DNA of 52,908 nt from an uncultured Phycisphaerales bacterium (GCA_937995595.1 CALKJW010000023.1:1-52908), one strand, 5' to 3'; shown: positions 7,733-17,368, counted from the first letter of the stretch. A program made the numbers and translations. The notes: a model not told the origin generated them from the letters alone.

Positions 7733-8947
7733 ATGCTCCTGTATCTGGCCGCCGCGGCGGGTCTGCTGACCGCGCTGTACTGGGGCGCGGTGGCCGCGCA
7801 CGCGGTCCTGACGTGGCGGGCGATCCCGACGCTGCGCGCCGGGCTGGGCGTCACGGGCTTCCGCCCGCCGCGGGTGTGCGTCGTCGTTCCGGCGCACAAC
7901 GAGGAGGCGTGCATCGGCACGGTCGCGGCGTCGCTGCTGTCGCAGGATTACCCGGCGGACCGACTGTCGGCGGTGTACGTGCTCGACCGCTGCACCGACG
8001 GCACGCGGGCCGCGCTCGACGCCGTGCTCGCGGGCGCGCCGAGCCGCCGCGCGACGATCATCGAGGTCGGTCAATGCCCGGAGGGCTGGGCCGGCAAGGT
8101 GCACGCGCTGTGGCGCGCCGTGAGCGACGCGCCGGCGGCGCGAGAGGCCGACGTGCTGCTGTTCCTCGACGCCGACACGATGCTGGATGCTTCGTGCGTC
8201 CGGGCCGCGGCGTCGCTCATGCAGGCGCGCGGGCTGGGCATGCTCAGCGTGCTGAGCACGCTGACCGACGACCGCTGGTTCGAGCGCGTCGTGCAGCCCG
8301 CCGCGGCGATGGAACTGGTGCGCATGTTCCCGCTCCGCCGCACCAACTGGCCGTCGCAGCAGCGGCCGTTCGCCAACGGGCAGTTCATCATGATCGACCG
8401 CGCCGCGTACCTCGGCTTCGGCGGGCACGGGGCGGTGCGGCAGCACGTGCTCGAGGACGTCGAACTGGCCCGTGCGGCCGACCGCGCCGGCGTGCGCATC
8501 GGCGTCGTGCTGGCCGACGGCCTGCTGCACTGCCGCATGTACGCCTCGTGGGCCGAGTTCCGGCGCGGGTGGACGCGCATCTTCACCGAGTCGGCCAACC
8601 GCAAGGTGTCGCGGCTGGTGCGGGTCGCGTGGAGGAAGCGGCTGCTCTCGACGCTGCTGCCGCTGGCCGGCGCGGCGGGGGTCGCGGCCGGCGTTGCGGC
8701 GCTCGCGACGGGCCACGGTCACGACGCGGCGTGGTGGGCGGTGCGACTGGGCGCTCTGGGAACGCTGGTCTACGGCGCGACGCTGGTCCTGTGCATGAAA
8801 CTCGGGCGCACGCCGCTGCGTTCGGCCGCGGCGTACCCGGTGGGCGCGTGGATCGTGTCGGGCATCCTGCTCGGCTGCGCGCGGTCGCTGCGCGCGGGCG
8901 AGCCGATCGAGTGGGCCGGGCGTGTGTACAGGCGCGAGGCGCGCTGA
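7733..8947 (+). CDS. Membrane-anchored family 2 glycosyltransferase
   Basis: A 404-residue GT-A fold glycosyltransferase. An N-terminal hydrophobic helix (LLYLAAAAGLLTALYW) is followed by the GT2 start VCVVVPAHNEEACIG, the metal-binding LFLDADTML (DxD), the acceptor-side motif FANGQFIMIDR, and HVLEDVELARAA with the catalytic-base ED. About three hydrophobic segments form the C-terminal membrane domain. The CPEGWAGKVHAL block and overall plan resemble hopanoid- or carotenoid-associated glycosyltransferases such as HpnB, but no lipid biosynthesis gene adjoins it, so the acceptor is left open. The start is the ATG at 7733; the frame continues upstream into the nnrE promoter region and is not used. 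Confidence 0.87.
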   Translation: MLLYLAAAAGLLTALYWGAVAAHAVLTWRAIPTLRAGLGVTGFRPPRVCVVVPAHNEEACIGTVAASLLSQDYPADRLSAVYVLDRCTDGTRAALDAVLAGAPSRRATIIEVGQCPEGWAGKVHALWRAVSDAPAAREADVLLFLDADTMLDASCVRAAASLMQARGLGMLSVLSTLTDDRWFERVVQPAAAMELVRMFPLRRTNWPSQQRPFANGQFIMIDRAAYLGFGGHGAVRQHVLEDVELARAADRAGVRIGVVLADGLLHCRMYASWAEFRRGWTRIFTESANRKVSRLVRVAWRKRLLSTLLPLAGAAGVAAGVAALATGHGHDAAWWAVRLGALGTLVYGATLVLCMKLGRTPLRSAAAYPVGAWIVSGILLGCARSLRAGEPIEWAGRVYRREAR

Positions 8948-8972
8948 CGCGCCGCGCGCCGGCAATGGTCGC

Positions 8973-9974
8973 TCAGGCGCCGGGCTGGGACGGGTCGACG
9001 CCCGCGATCGCGCCGCGCATCGTGGTGTCCGCCTGCAGGTTCCTCATCCGGTAGTAGTCCATGATGCCCAGGTTGCCCTTGCGGAACGACTCGCTGATGG
9101 CCTTGGGGATCTCCGCCTCGGCCAGCACGACCATGGCGCGGTTCTTCTGCTGCTCGGCCTTGAACTCCTGCTCGGCGGCGACGGCCAGCGCGCGGCGCTT
9201 CTCGGCCTCGGCCTGCGCCATCTCCTTGTTGGTGCGGGCCTGGTCCAGGTCGAGTTTGGCGCCGATGTTCTCGCCCACGTCGATGTCGGCGATGTCGATC
9301 GAGAGAATCTCGAACGCCGTGCCCGCGTCGAGGCCCGAGGCCATCACCTTCTTGGAGATCTCGTCGGGGTTCTCCAGCACGTGCTTGTGATCGACGGCCG
9401 AGCCGATGGTCGAGACGATGCCCTGCCCGACGCGGGCGACGATGGTCTCCTCCGTCGCGCCGCCGACGAGCCGGGCGATGTTGGTGCGCACCGTCACGCG
9501 CGCCTTGGCCTTGAGCTGGATCCCGTTCTTGGCCACCGCGTCGATGGTCGGGCGCGGGCTGGTGGGGCCGGGGCAGTCGATGACCTTGGGGTTTACCGAG
9601 GTCTGCACGGCTTCGAGGATGTCGCGCCCGGCCAGGTCGATGGCGGTCGCGGTGTTCCACTCGAGGTTGATGCGAGCGCCGCGCGCGGCGATCAACGCCG
9701 AGATCACGTGCGGCACGCGCCCGCCCGCGAGGTAGTGCGATTCGAGTTGGTTCGTCGGGATGTCCAGCCCCGCCTTCTTGGCGCGGATGCGGCTGTACAC
9801 GATCGTCCGAAGGTCCACCTTGCGCAGACGCATGCCGATCAGTTCCAGCAGGCTCACCCGCGCGTTGCTCAGCAGCGCCTGGATGTACAGGTTGAAGAAC
9901 TGCCCCACCACGAACACGAAGATCAGCAGGAAGAGTCCCGCGACCAGCCCCAGTGCGATCCAGACATAGCCCAT
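8973..9974 (-). CDS. floA: Flotillin-like membrane-microdomain protein
   Basis: A 333-residue SPFH protein that scaffolds functional membrane microdomains. One N-terminal hydrophobic segment (about residues 4-25) is followed by [27 protein letters not shown]-type sequence, the FloA-specific block with conserved basic residues; the SPFH core with [13 protein letters not shown] and KARVTVRTN; and an Ala/Glu-rich coiled coil with [16 protein letters not shown]. The C-terminal end [16 protein letters not shown] is typical of the YqfA/FloA type. Start at ATG 9974, with GGAGAA just upstream. It converges with the glycosyltransferase gene (25 bases apart) and follows the anchored-protein gene, from which it is separated by a strong hairpin at 10068-10093. 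Confidence 0.95.
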   Translation of the reverse strand: MGYVWIALGLVAGLFLLIFVFVVGQFFNLYIQALLSNARVSLLELIGMRLRKVDLRTIVYSRIRAKKAGLDIPTNQLESHYLAGGRVPHVISALIAARGARINLEWNTATAIDLAGRDILEAVQTSVNPKVIDCPGPTSPRPTIDAVAKNGIQLKAKARVTVRTNIARLVGGATEETIVARVGQGIVSTIGSAVDHKHVLENPDEISKKVMASGLDAGTAFEILSIDIADIDVGENIGAKLDLDQARTNKEMAQAEAEKRRALAVAAEQEFKAEQQKNRAMVVLAEAEIPKAISESFRKGNLGIMDYYRMRNLQADTTMRGAIAGVDPSQPGA

Positions 9975-10067
9975 CGTGCGTTCTCCGCTCACGACCCGCC
10001 CGACCCCGCCCGCGACGATCGGCGGAGTATAGCGGGCGCGGCGGCGCACCTGCCGCGCGCAAAGCAG

Positions 10068-10093
10068 ACAGCCGGGCCAGAGGGCCCGGCTGT
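10068..10093 (-). terminator. Terminator-like hairpin after the anchored thioester protein gene
   Basis: A perfect 11-base-pair stem (ACAGCCGGGCC with GGCCCGGCTGT) and a 4-base loop lie 45 bases after the stop codon of the gene at 10139-10807. On the minus strand the stem is followed by CTGCTTTG, a weak T-run. It probably ends that transcript before floA. Confidence 0.75.
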
Positions 10094-10138
10094 CGCCGAG
10101 GTGGACGCGTGTGCGGTCGAGCGGGGAACGAACGTCAC

Positions 10139-10807
10139 TCAGCGCCGGCGGCGTGCGGCAAGGCCGATCAGGCCGATGCCCGCCAGCGCCGCCGTCGCCG
10201 GCGCGGGGATGACGGTGATCTGGTCCTGCGCCGTCGCCGAGTGCAGCACGGCCAGTTCCGGCAGCCAGTTGTCGGTGAAGTATGTCGGCGAGGCGATCGC
10301 GTCGAGCCACGCCGTCGCCGTGGTCACCGGCGCGCCGGTGGAGTTCACCTTGAAGGAACCCGACGCGAGGTTGAAGTCGTCGTCGTGGATGATCTCCCAG
10401 ACCGCGATCTGGAACGCCGCGGAGGTGTTCGCGCTGTTCACCAGCGGGAAGCGGTCGGCAAAGAGGCGGCGGAGCATCACCTCCTGCGTCGGCGTGAAGC
10501 CGTGCTCCAGCGGCGTGCGCACCGTGAAGGTGTAGTTGGTGTTCGCGTGCACGTGCTGGGCCAGATCGACGCAGTAGGTGTTGAACGTGCCGGGGATGGT
10601 CGCGTCGATGCCGGGGCCGGGCGAGTCCTGACGGGTCCAGTTGAACAGGACCGTGTTCACGTCGCCGTTGAGCGACGGAGAGTTGATGTTCATCGTCTTG
10701 CCGTACGAGGACGTGAACTTCGCCGTGATCACGTCGGCGCTGGCGGCCGAGGCGGCAAACCCGGCGAACACGGCGGCGAGGATGGCGGTGCGGTTGCTGG
10801 TCTTCAT
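10139..10807 (-). CDS. Secreted PEP-CTERM-like anchored protein with a thioester-type domain
   Basis: A 222-residue exported protein. It has an N-terminal signal peptide ([17 protein letters not shown]..., cleavage likely after ASA near residue 23) and a C-terminal sorting tail, [19 protein letters not shown] then five arginines including the end: a PEP-CTERM-like proline motif, hydrophobic helix and basic cluster. Between them, TYCVDL (C79) and [11 protein letters not shown] (Q133) match the two halves of the thioester/TQXA domain of surface adhesins, in which Cys and Gln side chains form a reactive internal thioester. The start at ATG 10807 has AAAGGGA nine bases upstream. No exosortase gene is in the window. 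The function is likely surface attachment; the thioester assignment is by motif only. Confidence 0.8.
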   Translation of the reverse strand: MKTSNRTAILAAVFAGFAASAASADVITAKFTSSYGKTMNINSPSLNGDVNTVLFNWTRQDSPGPGIDATIPGTFNTYCVDLAQHVHANTNYTFTVRTPLEHGFTPTQEVMLRRLFADRFPLVNSANTSAAFQIAVWEIIHDDDFNLASGSFKVNSTGAPVTTATAWLDAIASPTYFTDNWLPELAVLHSATAQDQITVIPAPATAALAGIGLIGLAARRRR

Positions 10808-11077
10808 GGTGGTCCCTTTCGTGCCGCCGGTCGGCCGACGCGGTTCTTCAGGCCGCGCCGGGAGAGATTCGGGGCATTGCCAGCCCACGCGGCGGGCGTG
10901 CCCGATCTCTCGCGGCCCGTGAAAGGTCGAATTCGCGCCGGCGCGCGGCCACCACCCCGACTCGCGATCGGCGTGCGATGGTCGGGCTGTACGGGCCTGT
11001 GAAGGCCGGCAACCTGTGATGCCAAAGGGGCGAAGGTGCGCCGGGCCAGCGTCGGGGGTGGGCCGCGGGGCGCGCGA

Positions 11078-14000
11078 TTACCAGTCCAGCGTTCCCGTCC
11101 ACGCCGCGGCGAGCCGCTCGACGGGGATCGGCTTCAGGAGGTTCTCGCTCACGTCGAGTTCGCCGGTGTCGTTGAGGACGGCGATGACGGCGCGCGGGAG
11201 GCCCGCCGCGGCCAGCGCGGCCTTGACCGCCGGGACGTCGTCGCGTCGGACTTCCAGCAGGTAGCGCGAGGGCGTCTCGGCGAACGCGGCGACGGTGCGG
11301 CCCAGCAGCGGGCCGCCGTCGGGGCCGGGCACGGCGGAGAGGTCGACCGCCGCGCCGATCGGTCGCGAGGGCGTGGACCCGCCGATGAGCATCTCGGCCA
11401 GCGCGACCAGCACGCCGCCCTCCGAGCAGTCGTGGGCCGAACGCACCAGTCCCATCTGCATCAACTGGTGCACCATGCGTGCGGCGGTCGGTCCGAGTTT
11501 CAGTTGCGTGCGCGGCACGGCGAGCGAGGGCGCGACGCCGCGGTTGGGCCCCTCGCCCCGACGTGCCGCGTCGATGCTCGCCGCGTCGAGGCCGAATACC
11601 TGTTGAAACAGGGATCCGCCCATCTCCGGCCCGGTGCCGCCGACGAGCACGACGGCGTTGCCCGGCTCCTTGGCGTCGCTGGTGACGCAGGCGCGAACGT
11701 CGGGCACGACGCCGACGCCGGTGATGAGGAGCGTGGGGGGGATCTCGATGGTCCGCCCGTCGCGCGTGGTGAACTGGTTGTTCAGCGAGTCCTTGCCCGA
11801 GACGAACGGCGTGCGGTAGGCCAGCGCGCCGTCGTAGCACCCTTCCGCGGCGCGCACGAGCGCGCCGAGGTTCTCGGGCTTGTTGCAGCTCGGCCAGCAG
11901 AAGTTGTCCAGGATCGCGGTGCGCGACGGGTCGGCCCCGACGCACACCAGGTTCCGCACGCACTCGTCGATCGCCGCCAGCGCCATCAGGTACGGGTCGC
12001 CGCCGACCTGTGGGTCGCCGACGCCGGTCTGCAGCCCCTGCGAGACCGCCAGGCCGCGCGTCGAGCCGGGCACGGGCAGGAGCACCGCGGCGTCGCCCGG
12101 CCCGCGCCCCGCCGGGCCGACCAGCGGCTTGATTGCCGTCGCGCCACGCACCTCGTGGTCGTACTGCCGGATGATCCAGTGCTTGCCCGCGACCGTCGGG
12201 TGCGCCAGCAGCGCGAGGATCGTGCGCTCGACCGACTCGCCCGCCGCGCCCGCGGCCGGCGCGTTGCGCGGCGTGCCGGAAGCGGGCGGGTGCGGCGCGG
12301 CCCACGTCGCCTCGCGCGTCGGCGTCGGGATGCCCTCGTGCAGGAAACGCATCGACAGGCGGCCCACCTCCTGCCCGTTGAACATCAGGCACAGGTCGGG
12401 GTTGTCGGCGGTCGAGCCCTCGGGCGGGGCGAACTCGCCGAGCACGGCCAGTTCGACGCCTTCCTCGTCGCAGACGCGCTGCAGCGCGGCGAGGTTCCGT
12501 TGCGGCACGGCCAGCACCATGCGCTCCTGCGCCTCGCTGATCCAGATCTCGGTGAACGACAACCCGGCGTACTTCAGCGGCGCGCGTTCCAGGTGCACCG
12601 TCGCGCCGGTGTCCCTGCCCAGTTCGCCGATCGCCGACGAGAAACCGCCCGCGCCGCAGTCGGTCAGCGCGTTGAACAGCGGCGCGCCGAACTCGCCGGT
12701 GTCGCCCGCCGCGCGCATGATCGCGTCGAGCGTCTGCTTCTCGGTGATCGCGTTGCCGATCTGCACCGCGTGGCTGAACTCGTCGGCCGCCGAGTGCTCG
12801 AGTTCGGCCGACGAGAACGTCGCGCCGTGGATTCCGTCGCGCCCGGTGCGCCCCCCGATGGCGACGATCAGGTCGCCGCGCTGCACGCGGCCCTTGACGC
12901 GCGCGCGCGGCATCACGCCCACGCAGCCGCAGTAGACCAGCGGGTTGCCGACGTAGCGGTCGTCAAAGTGCACGCCGCCGGAGACTGTCGGGATCCCCAT
13001 GCGGTTGCCGTAGTCGCGCACGCCCGCGACCACCTGGGTCAGAATCCGACGCGGGTGCAGGCAGCCCTCGGGCACAGACGCGGTGTCCGGGTGCGCGACG
13101 CAGAACACGTCGTTGTTGGCGATGGGCCGTGCCCCCAGCCCGGTGCCGATCACGTCGCGGATGCAGCCGCCCACGCCCGTCGCCGCGCCGCCGTAGGGCT
13201 CGATCGCCGAGGGGTGGTTGTGCGTCTCGACCTTCACGCACACCGCGTGCCGCTCGTCGAACGCGACGACGCCCGAGTTGTCGGCGAACACCGAGAGCGT
13301 CCAGTCGACGCCCTCGGCGATGAGCCGGTGCGTCGCCGCGGCGACCGTGCTCTTGAGCAGGTTGCGGATCAGCACGGTCCCATCGGGCAGCCGCTCGTGG
13401 CCGGGCCGGCCGGACCAGTCGATCGGGTCGTTGTCGGCGAGGCCGGCGTACCGGATCGTGCTCTTGAGCGTCTTGTGCACGCAGTGCTCGGACCACGTCT
13501 GGGCCAGCGTTTCCAGTTCGATCTCGCGCGGGTTGCGGCCCAGGGCGCGGTAGTGCGCCTGCACGGCGCGCATCTCGTCGAGCGAGAGGAACAGGTGCGC
13601 CTCGCGCGAGAGTTTCTGCAGGTGCGCGTCGTCGAGCGAGAGCACGTCAACCTCGCGCACCGCGTTGTCGTGCGGGGCCGAGCGCGCAAACGACCGCGGG
13701 TGGTACGGCTCGGTCACCACGCGCTGGATCACGGGGTTGGCCAGCAGCCGCGCGGCGAGCGCGGCCGCCTGTTTGGCGTCCAGCGGAGCGCCCGGTTCGG
13801 GCACGAGATCGAACCGCCAGCCCGTCGAGACCGACGGCGCCTCGGGCAGGTCCAGCAGGTCGCGCACGCACTCCCGCACCGACTGCGCCACCGGGTCCAT
13901 CACGCCCGGCAGCGGGTGCACCTCGACCACCTGCGCGCCGGGCGCCGCGGGCGCGGCCCCGGTGCGCGAGACCTCCGTCACCGGGTCCGTCAGGAGTCGC

Positions 14001-14188
14001 CGGCGCACCGACTCGACCTGATCGGGCGACAGCGAGCCCTCGATCAGGTACACGTGCGTCGCCCGGGCCGACGCCAACCGCACGCCCGCCGCCGCGGCGT
14101 CGCGCACCAGCGACTCGCCGATCGGGTCGGCGCGACCGGGCGCGGGGGAGACTTCCAGTCGATGAACGGCGACGGTCGGGGCGCTCAT
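11078..14188 (-). CDS. purL: Phosphoribosylformylglycinamidine synthase, PurS-like domains fused to PurL
   Basis: A 1036-residue enzyme for step four of purine synthesis, turning FGAR into FGAM with ATP and ammonia. Residues about 5-77 and 85-168 are two PurS-like units (for example VEVHPLPGVMDPVAQSV). The PurL catalytic domain follows, with SLDEMRAV, QTWSEHCVHKT, KVETHNHPSAIEPYGGAATG, GRTGRDGIHGATF, TDCGAGG and the second half with KDSLNNQF and HDCSEGGVLVAL. There is no C-terminal glutaminase domain, so a separate PurQ is expected; none is in the window. Tandem PurS-like units also form the start of the long single-chain PurL of proteobacteria, so this is an intermediate layout. The ATG at 14188 begins MSAPTVAVHRLEV; a much longer open frame upstream is antisense to rnhA and is not used. 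Confidence 0.94.
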   Translation of the reverse strand: MSAPTVAVHRLEVSPAPGRADPIGESLVRDAAAAGVRLASARATHVYLIEGSLSPDQVESVRRRLLTDPVTEVSRTGAAPAAPGAQVVEVHPLPGVMDPVAQSVRECVRDLLDLPEAPSVSTGWRFDLVPEPGAPLDAKQAAALAARLLANPVIQRVVTEPYHPRSFARSAPHDNAVREVDVLSLDDAHLQKLSREAHLFLSLDEMRAVQAHYRALGRNPREIELETLAQTWSEHCVHKTLKSTIRYAGLADNDPIDWSGRPGHERLPDGTVLIRNLLKSTVAAATHRLIAEGVDWTLSVFADNSGVVAFDERHAVCVKVETHNHPSAIEPYGGAATGVGGCIRDVIGTGLGARPIANNDVFCVAHPDTASVPEGCLHPRRILTQVVAGVRDYGNRMGIPTVSGGVHFDDRYVGNPLVYCGCVGVMPRARVKGRVQRGDLIVAIGGRTGRDGIHGATFSSAELEHSAADEFSHAVQIGNAITEKQTLDAIMRAAGDTGEFGAPLFNALTDCGAGGFSSAIGELGRDTGATVHLERAPLKYAGLSFTEIWISEAQERMVLAVPQRNLAALQRVCDEEGVELAVLGEFAPPEGSTADNPDLCLMFNGQEVGRLSMRFLHEGIPTPTREATWAAPHPPASGTPRNAPAAGAAGESVERTILALLAHPTVAGKHWIIRQYDHEVRGATAIKPLVGPAGRGPGDAAVLLPVPGSTRGLAVSQGLQTGVGDPQVGGDPYLMALAAIDECVRNLVCVGADPSRTAILDNFCWPSCNKPENLGALVRAAEGCYDGALAYRTPFVSGKDSLNNQFTTRDGRTIEIPPTLLITGVGVVPDVRACVTSDAKEPGNAVVLVGGTGPEMGGSLFQQVFGLDAASIDAARRGEGPNRGVAPSLAVPRTQLKLGPTAARMVHQLMQMGLVRSAHDCSEGGVLVALAEMLIGGSTPSRPIGAAVDLSAVPGPDGGPLLGRTVAAFAETPSRYLLEVRRDDVPAVKAALAAAGLPRAVIAVLNDTGELDVSENLLKPIPVERLAAAWTGTLDW

Positions 14189-14275
14189 GACCGATCGTAC
14201 GCGAGCGCCGGACCGACCCGCCGCGGCCCGTCGCCGCGTTGACACGACCCCGCGGCACGCGGACCATCCCGGACC

Positions 14276-14752
14276 ATGAGCAAGGACGCCGACTCGCCGC
14301 TCCCGCACGTGCGCCTGTTCACCGACGGCGCGTGCTCGGGCAACCCGGGCCCGGGTGGGTGGGCGTTCGTGCTCCAGCACCCCGCCACCGGGCGCGAGAT
14401 CGAACGATCCGGCGGCGAGGCCGAAACCACCAACAACCGCATGGAACTCACCGCGGCGATCCGCGGCCTCGAAGCGCTCTCGCGCCGTTCCAGGGTCGAA
14501 CTCTGGTCCGACAGCGAGTACGTGCTCAAGGGCCTGCGCGAGTGGATGCCCGCGTGGAAGGCGCGCGGCTGGAAGACCGCCGCCAAAAAGCCCGTCAAGA
14601 ACGCCGACCTGTGGCGGGAACTCGACGATCTGGTCGAACGCCACGCCGTGACGTTCCACTGGGTGCGCGGGCACGACGGCCACCCGGAGAACGAGCGCTG
14701 CGACCGGCTGGCGGTCGCGGCGATCGAGCGCGTGCGTGCGGGCCGGGCCTGA
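14276..14752 (+). CDS. rnhA: Ribonuclease HI
   Basis: A 158-residue RNase H that cuts the RNA strand of RNA-DNA hybrids. The four acidic catalytic residues are visible: D in [18 protein letters not shown] in [13 protein letters not shown] in [10 protein letters not shown] and the final D in NERCDRLA, with the histidine of [12 protein letters not shown] in the flexible loop. The basic handle region [17 protein letters not shown] is present, as in E. coli RNase HI. Length is normal. It is divergent from purL, 87 bases away, and is followed by a G-rich gap before pilT, so it is probably a single-gene transcript. Confidence 0.96.
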   Translation: MSKDADSPLPHVRLFTDGACSGNPGPGGWAFVLQHPATGREIERSGGEAETTNNRMELTAAIRGLEALSRRSRVELWSDSEYVLKGLREWMPAWKARGWKTAAKKPVKNADLWRELDDLVERHAVTFHWVRGHDGHPENERCDRLAVAAIERVRAGRA

Positions 14753-14759
14753 CCGCGCT

Positions 14760-14797
14760 GGGAAGGGCGGTGGGGGCGTTGGGGGGGGTGGGGGGGT
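14760..14797 (+). other. G-quadruplex-type G-run cluster
   Basis: Between rnhA and pilT the plus strand holds five G-runs of 3, 3, 5, 8 and 7 bases separated by 1-4 base loops, a pattern that satisfies the usual G-quadruplex rule several times over. It lies 8 bases after the rnhA stop and about 150 bases before the pilT start, so it would be in the rnhA 3' end or the pilT leader region. Confidence 0.7.
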
Positions 14798-14948
14798 CGG
14801 TTTGTACGGTCTGTGCGGGCGTGCCGGCACATCCTGCCGCGCTTGCGCCGTCTGCCCGTCAACGCGCCCCGGCGTCGGGCCGATCCCACACCGCCCAGCG
14901 GCGCGGCCCCGTGCGGTCGGCCGCGCCCGGCCAGGGAGCGACAGGCCC

Positions 14949-16004
14949 ATGAAACTGCTCGACATTCTCAAGACGGCGTACGAGGCGGACGCGTCCGATA
15001 TCCACCTCGTGCAGGGGCACGTGCCGATGACGCGCGTGCACCAGGTCATGACGCCGCTGGACATGCCGGTGATCACGCCGGAGATCGCGCGCGGCTTTGT
15101 CGAGCAGATGGCCAGCAAGGAGGCGCTGGCCAAGTTCGAGCAGGTCAAGGACTCGGACTTCTCCTACGCGGCGCCGGGCATCGCCCGCTACCGCGTCAAC
15201 GCGCACATGCAGAAGGGCGGCATCGCCATCGCGATGCGCATGATCAAGACCAAGGTGCCGCCGCTGGCCGCGCTCAACCTGCCCGAGGTCATCGCGCGCC
15301 TGACCTATCTGCCGCGCGGCCTCGTGCTCGTCACCGGCGACACGGGCTCGGGCAAGTCGACGACGCTCGCGGCGATGATCCAGGCGATGAACGACCGCTA
15401 CCGCAAGCACATCATCACGCTCGAGGACCCGGTCGAGTACATGTTCCAGTCCAACCGCTGCCTGCTCGAGCAGCGCGAACTCGGGCAGGACATGCCGAGT
15501 TTCGCCTCGGGCCTCAAGCACGCGCTGCGTCAGGACCCCGACATCATCCTGGTGGGCGAGATGCGCGACCTGGAGACCACCGCGCTGGCGATCTCCGCCG
15601 CCGAGACCGGCCACCTCGTGCTCTCGACCCTGCACACCGTCAACGCGTCGCAGACGGTCGAACGCATCATCGACATGTACCCCGCGGCCCAGCAGAACCA
15701 GATCCGCTCGATGCTGGCCAACACGCTGCAGGCGGTGGTCTCGCAGACCCTGTTCAGCCGCATCGACAAGCCGGGCATGGTGCCCGCCGTCGAGGTGCTG
15801 CTGTGCACGCCCGCGGTGCGGAACCTCATCCGCGAGAACCGCAGTTTCGAGATCCCCAACGTCATCGAGACCAACCGCGCGCTGGGCATGGTCAGCCTCG
15901 ACACCGCCATCGCCGAACTCTACTTCAACGGCATGATCAGCCGCGAGGACGCCATCGCCCAGTCGGCCTACCCCGACAAGCTGGACCGTCAACTCGCGGC
16001 CTGA
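14949..16004 (+). CDS. pilT: Type IV pilus retraction ATPase (PilT family)
   Basis: A 351-residue secretion-superfamily ATPase that powers pilus retraction. It begins MKLLDILKTAYEADASDIHL, the usual PilT N-domain start. The Walker A GDTGSGKST starts at residue 130, followed by the Asp box (TLEDPVEYMF), Walker B (DPDIILVGEMRDLET), the His box (TGHLVLSTLHT) and TLQAVVSQTL. Length matches PilT. The ATG at 14949 has AGGGAGCG upstream. It heads a run with pilC and the prepilin genes; no PilB, PilM-Q or prepilin peptidase gene is present here, so the machine must be completed elsewhere. Confidence 0.93.
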   Translation: MKLLDILKTAYEADASDIHLVQGHVPMTRVHQVMTPLDMPVITPEIARGFVEQMASKEALAKFEQVKDSDFSYAAPGIARYRVNAHMQKGGIAIAMRMIKTKVPPLAALNLPEVIARLTYLPRGLVLVTGDTGSGKSTTLAAMIQAMNDRYRKHIITLEDPVEYMFQSNRCLLEQRELGQDMPSFASGLKHALRQDPDIILVGEMRDLETTALAISAAETGHLVLSTLHTVNASQTVERIIDMYPAAQQNQIRSMLANTLQAVVSQTLFSRIDKPGMVPAVEVLLCTPAVRNLIRENRSFEIPNVIETNRALGMVSLDTAIAELYFNGMISREDAIAQSAYPDKLDRQLAA

Positions 16005-16064
16005 GACCCGCCGACCCCGCGTCCGCTGTCCGTCCGTGCCCACTGACTCCCCGGTTCACCACCC

Positions 16065-17291
16065 ATGGCCAGTTACCGCTACCAGGTCCGTTCCGCCTCG
16101 GGAGAGATCCAGGTCGGCGTGGTGTCCGCGGACAGCGTGGCCAGCGCCGCGGCGGTCCTGCGGAACCAGGGCCTGCGCGTCCTGAGCGTGAACCCCATCG
16201 CGTCGACCGCGGCCCAGAGCGGCCTGATGGAGAAACTGGCGGAGTTGAACGCGGGCCGCCCCAAGCAGCGGCACGTGCTCGACTTCACGACGCAGTTGGC
16301 CGTCATGGTGCGCGCGGGCATCAACCTGCGCGCCGCGCTGGAGGGCATCGCCGAGCAGACCGAGCACCCGCGCTTCCGCAAGATCATCATGGGACTGAAG
16401 ACGGACGTGGAGGCGGGCAAGCAGTTCTCCGAGGCGCTGGCCCGCCACCCCAAACTCTTCGGCCCGCTCTACATCAACATGGTGCGCGCGTCGGAGATGT
16501 CCGGTTCGTTCGCCAAGATGCTCGACCGCATCGCCGGCTACATCGCCCAGGAGATCGAGACCCGCAAGATGGTCGTCGGCGCGTCGATCTACCCCGGCGT
16601 CATCGGCACCATGGCCGTCGCCGTCACGATCTTCCTGCTCACCTTCGTGCTCCCCAAGTTCGCCATGGTCTTCAAGGGCAAGGAGGACGTCCTGCCCTGG
16701 GCCACCAAGTTCCTGATGTCCCTCTCGGACTTCATGGTGCAGAACTGGTACTTCGTCGTCGGCGCGCTGGTCGCGGCGGTGGGCGGGGTCTTCGCGCTCA
16801 ACAAGACCGAGGTCGGCGGGTTCTTCTTCGACCGCATGCGCCTGGCCGTGCCGGTCGTCAAGGGCATGTTCCGCGCGCTGTACATCAGCCGCTCGCTGCA
16901 GACCATGGGCCAGTTGATCAACGCGGGCGTGCCGATGCTCGACACGCTGGCGATCACCGGCGACGTCTCGGGCAACCGGCTCTACAAGGGCATGTGGCGT
17001 ACGGTGTACACCAGCGTCAAGCAGGGCCGCAAGATCGCCGCCCCGCTGGCCAAGACCGCGCTTCTCCCGCAGGCGGTGGTGCAGATGATCTCCGCCGGCG
17101 AGGAGTCCGGTAAACTCGGCGAGGTGCTCGACGAGATCTCGTCGTACTACGCGCGCCTGCTCAAGGAGCGCATCAAGGCCGTCACCTCGATGATCGAGCC
17201 CATCATGATCATTCTTATGGGCTCCGTGGTCGGGTTTATCGCGATGGCGATCATCCTCCCGATCTTCAAGATGTCGTCGATCGTCAAGTAG
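16065..17291 (+). CDS. pilC: Type IV pilus / type II secretion inner-membrane platform protein
   Basis: A 408-residue GspF/PilC-type platform protein. It has two repeated cytoplasmic domains, about residues 70-190 and 270-390, each followed by hydrophobic segments. Family features are FTTQLAVMVRAGINLRAALEGIAEQ in repeat one and LYISRSLQTMGQLINAGVPMLDTLAI in repeat two, plus GEESGKLGEVLDEIS and the final helix IEPIMIILMGSVVGFIAMAI. It couples the cytoplasmic ATPases to pilin extraction. It starts 60 bases after pilT and precedes the prepilin genes, consistent with one operon. Confidence 0.94.
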   Translation: MASYRYQVRSASGEIQVGVVSADSVASAAAVLRNQGLRVLSVNPIASTAAQSGLMEKLAELNAGRPKQRHVLDFTTQLAVMVRAGINLRAALEGIAEQTEHPRFRKIIMGLKTDVEAGKQFSEALARHPKLFGPLYINMVRASEMSGSFAKMLDRIAGYIAQEIETRKMVVGASIYPGVIGTMAVAVTIFLLTFVLPKFAMVFKGKEDVLPWATKFLMSLSDFMVQNWYFVVGALVAAVGGVFALNKTEVGGFFFDRMRLAVPVVKGMFRALYISRSLQTMGQLINAGVPMLDTLAITGDVSGNRLYKGMWRTVYTSVKQGRKIAAPLAKTALLPQAVVQMISAGEESGKLGEVLDEISSYYARLLKERIKAVTSMIEPIMIILMGSVVGFIAMAIILPIFKMSSIVK

Positions 17292-17368
17292 CGGGCCTCC
17301 CCGGTCGAATCAGGCTTCGGGCGCGCCAGCGCCCCGCCGGAGGCCGCACACGCTGACGAGGTTGTGAC

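Noticed and set aside
10808-11077. N-terminal extension MGWQCPESL of the thioester protein
   Set aside because: The downstream ATG at 10807 has a ribosome-binding site and begins a standard signal peptide.
11036-14242. A 1068-residue plus-strand frame opposite purL
   Set aside because: Antisense shadow of a well-defined enzyme gene.
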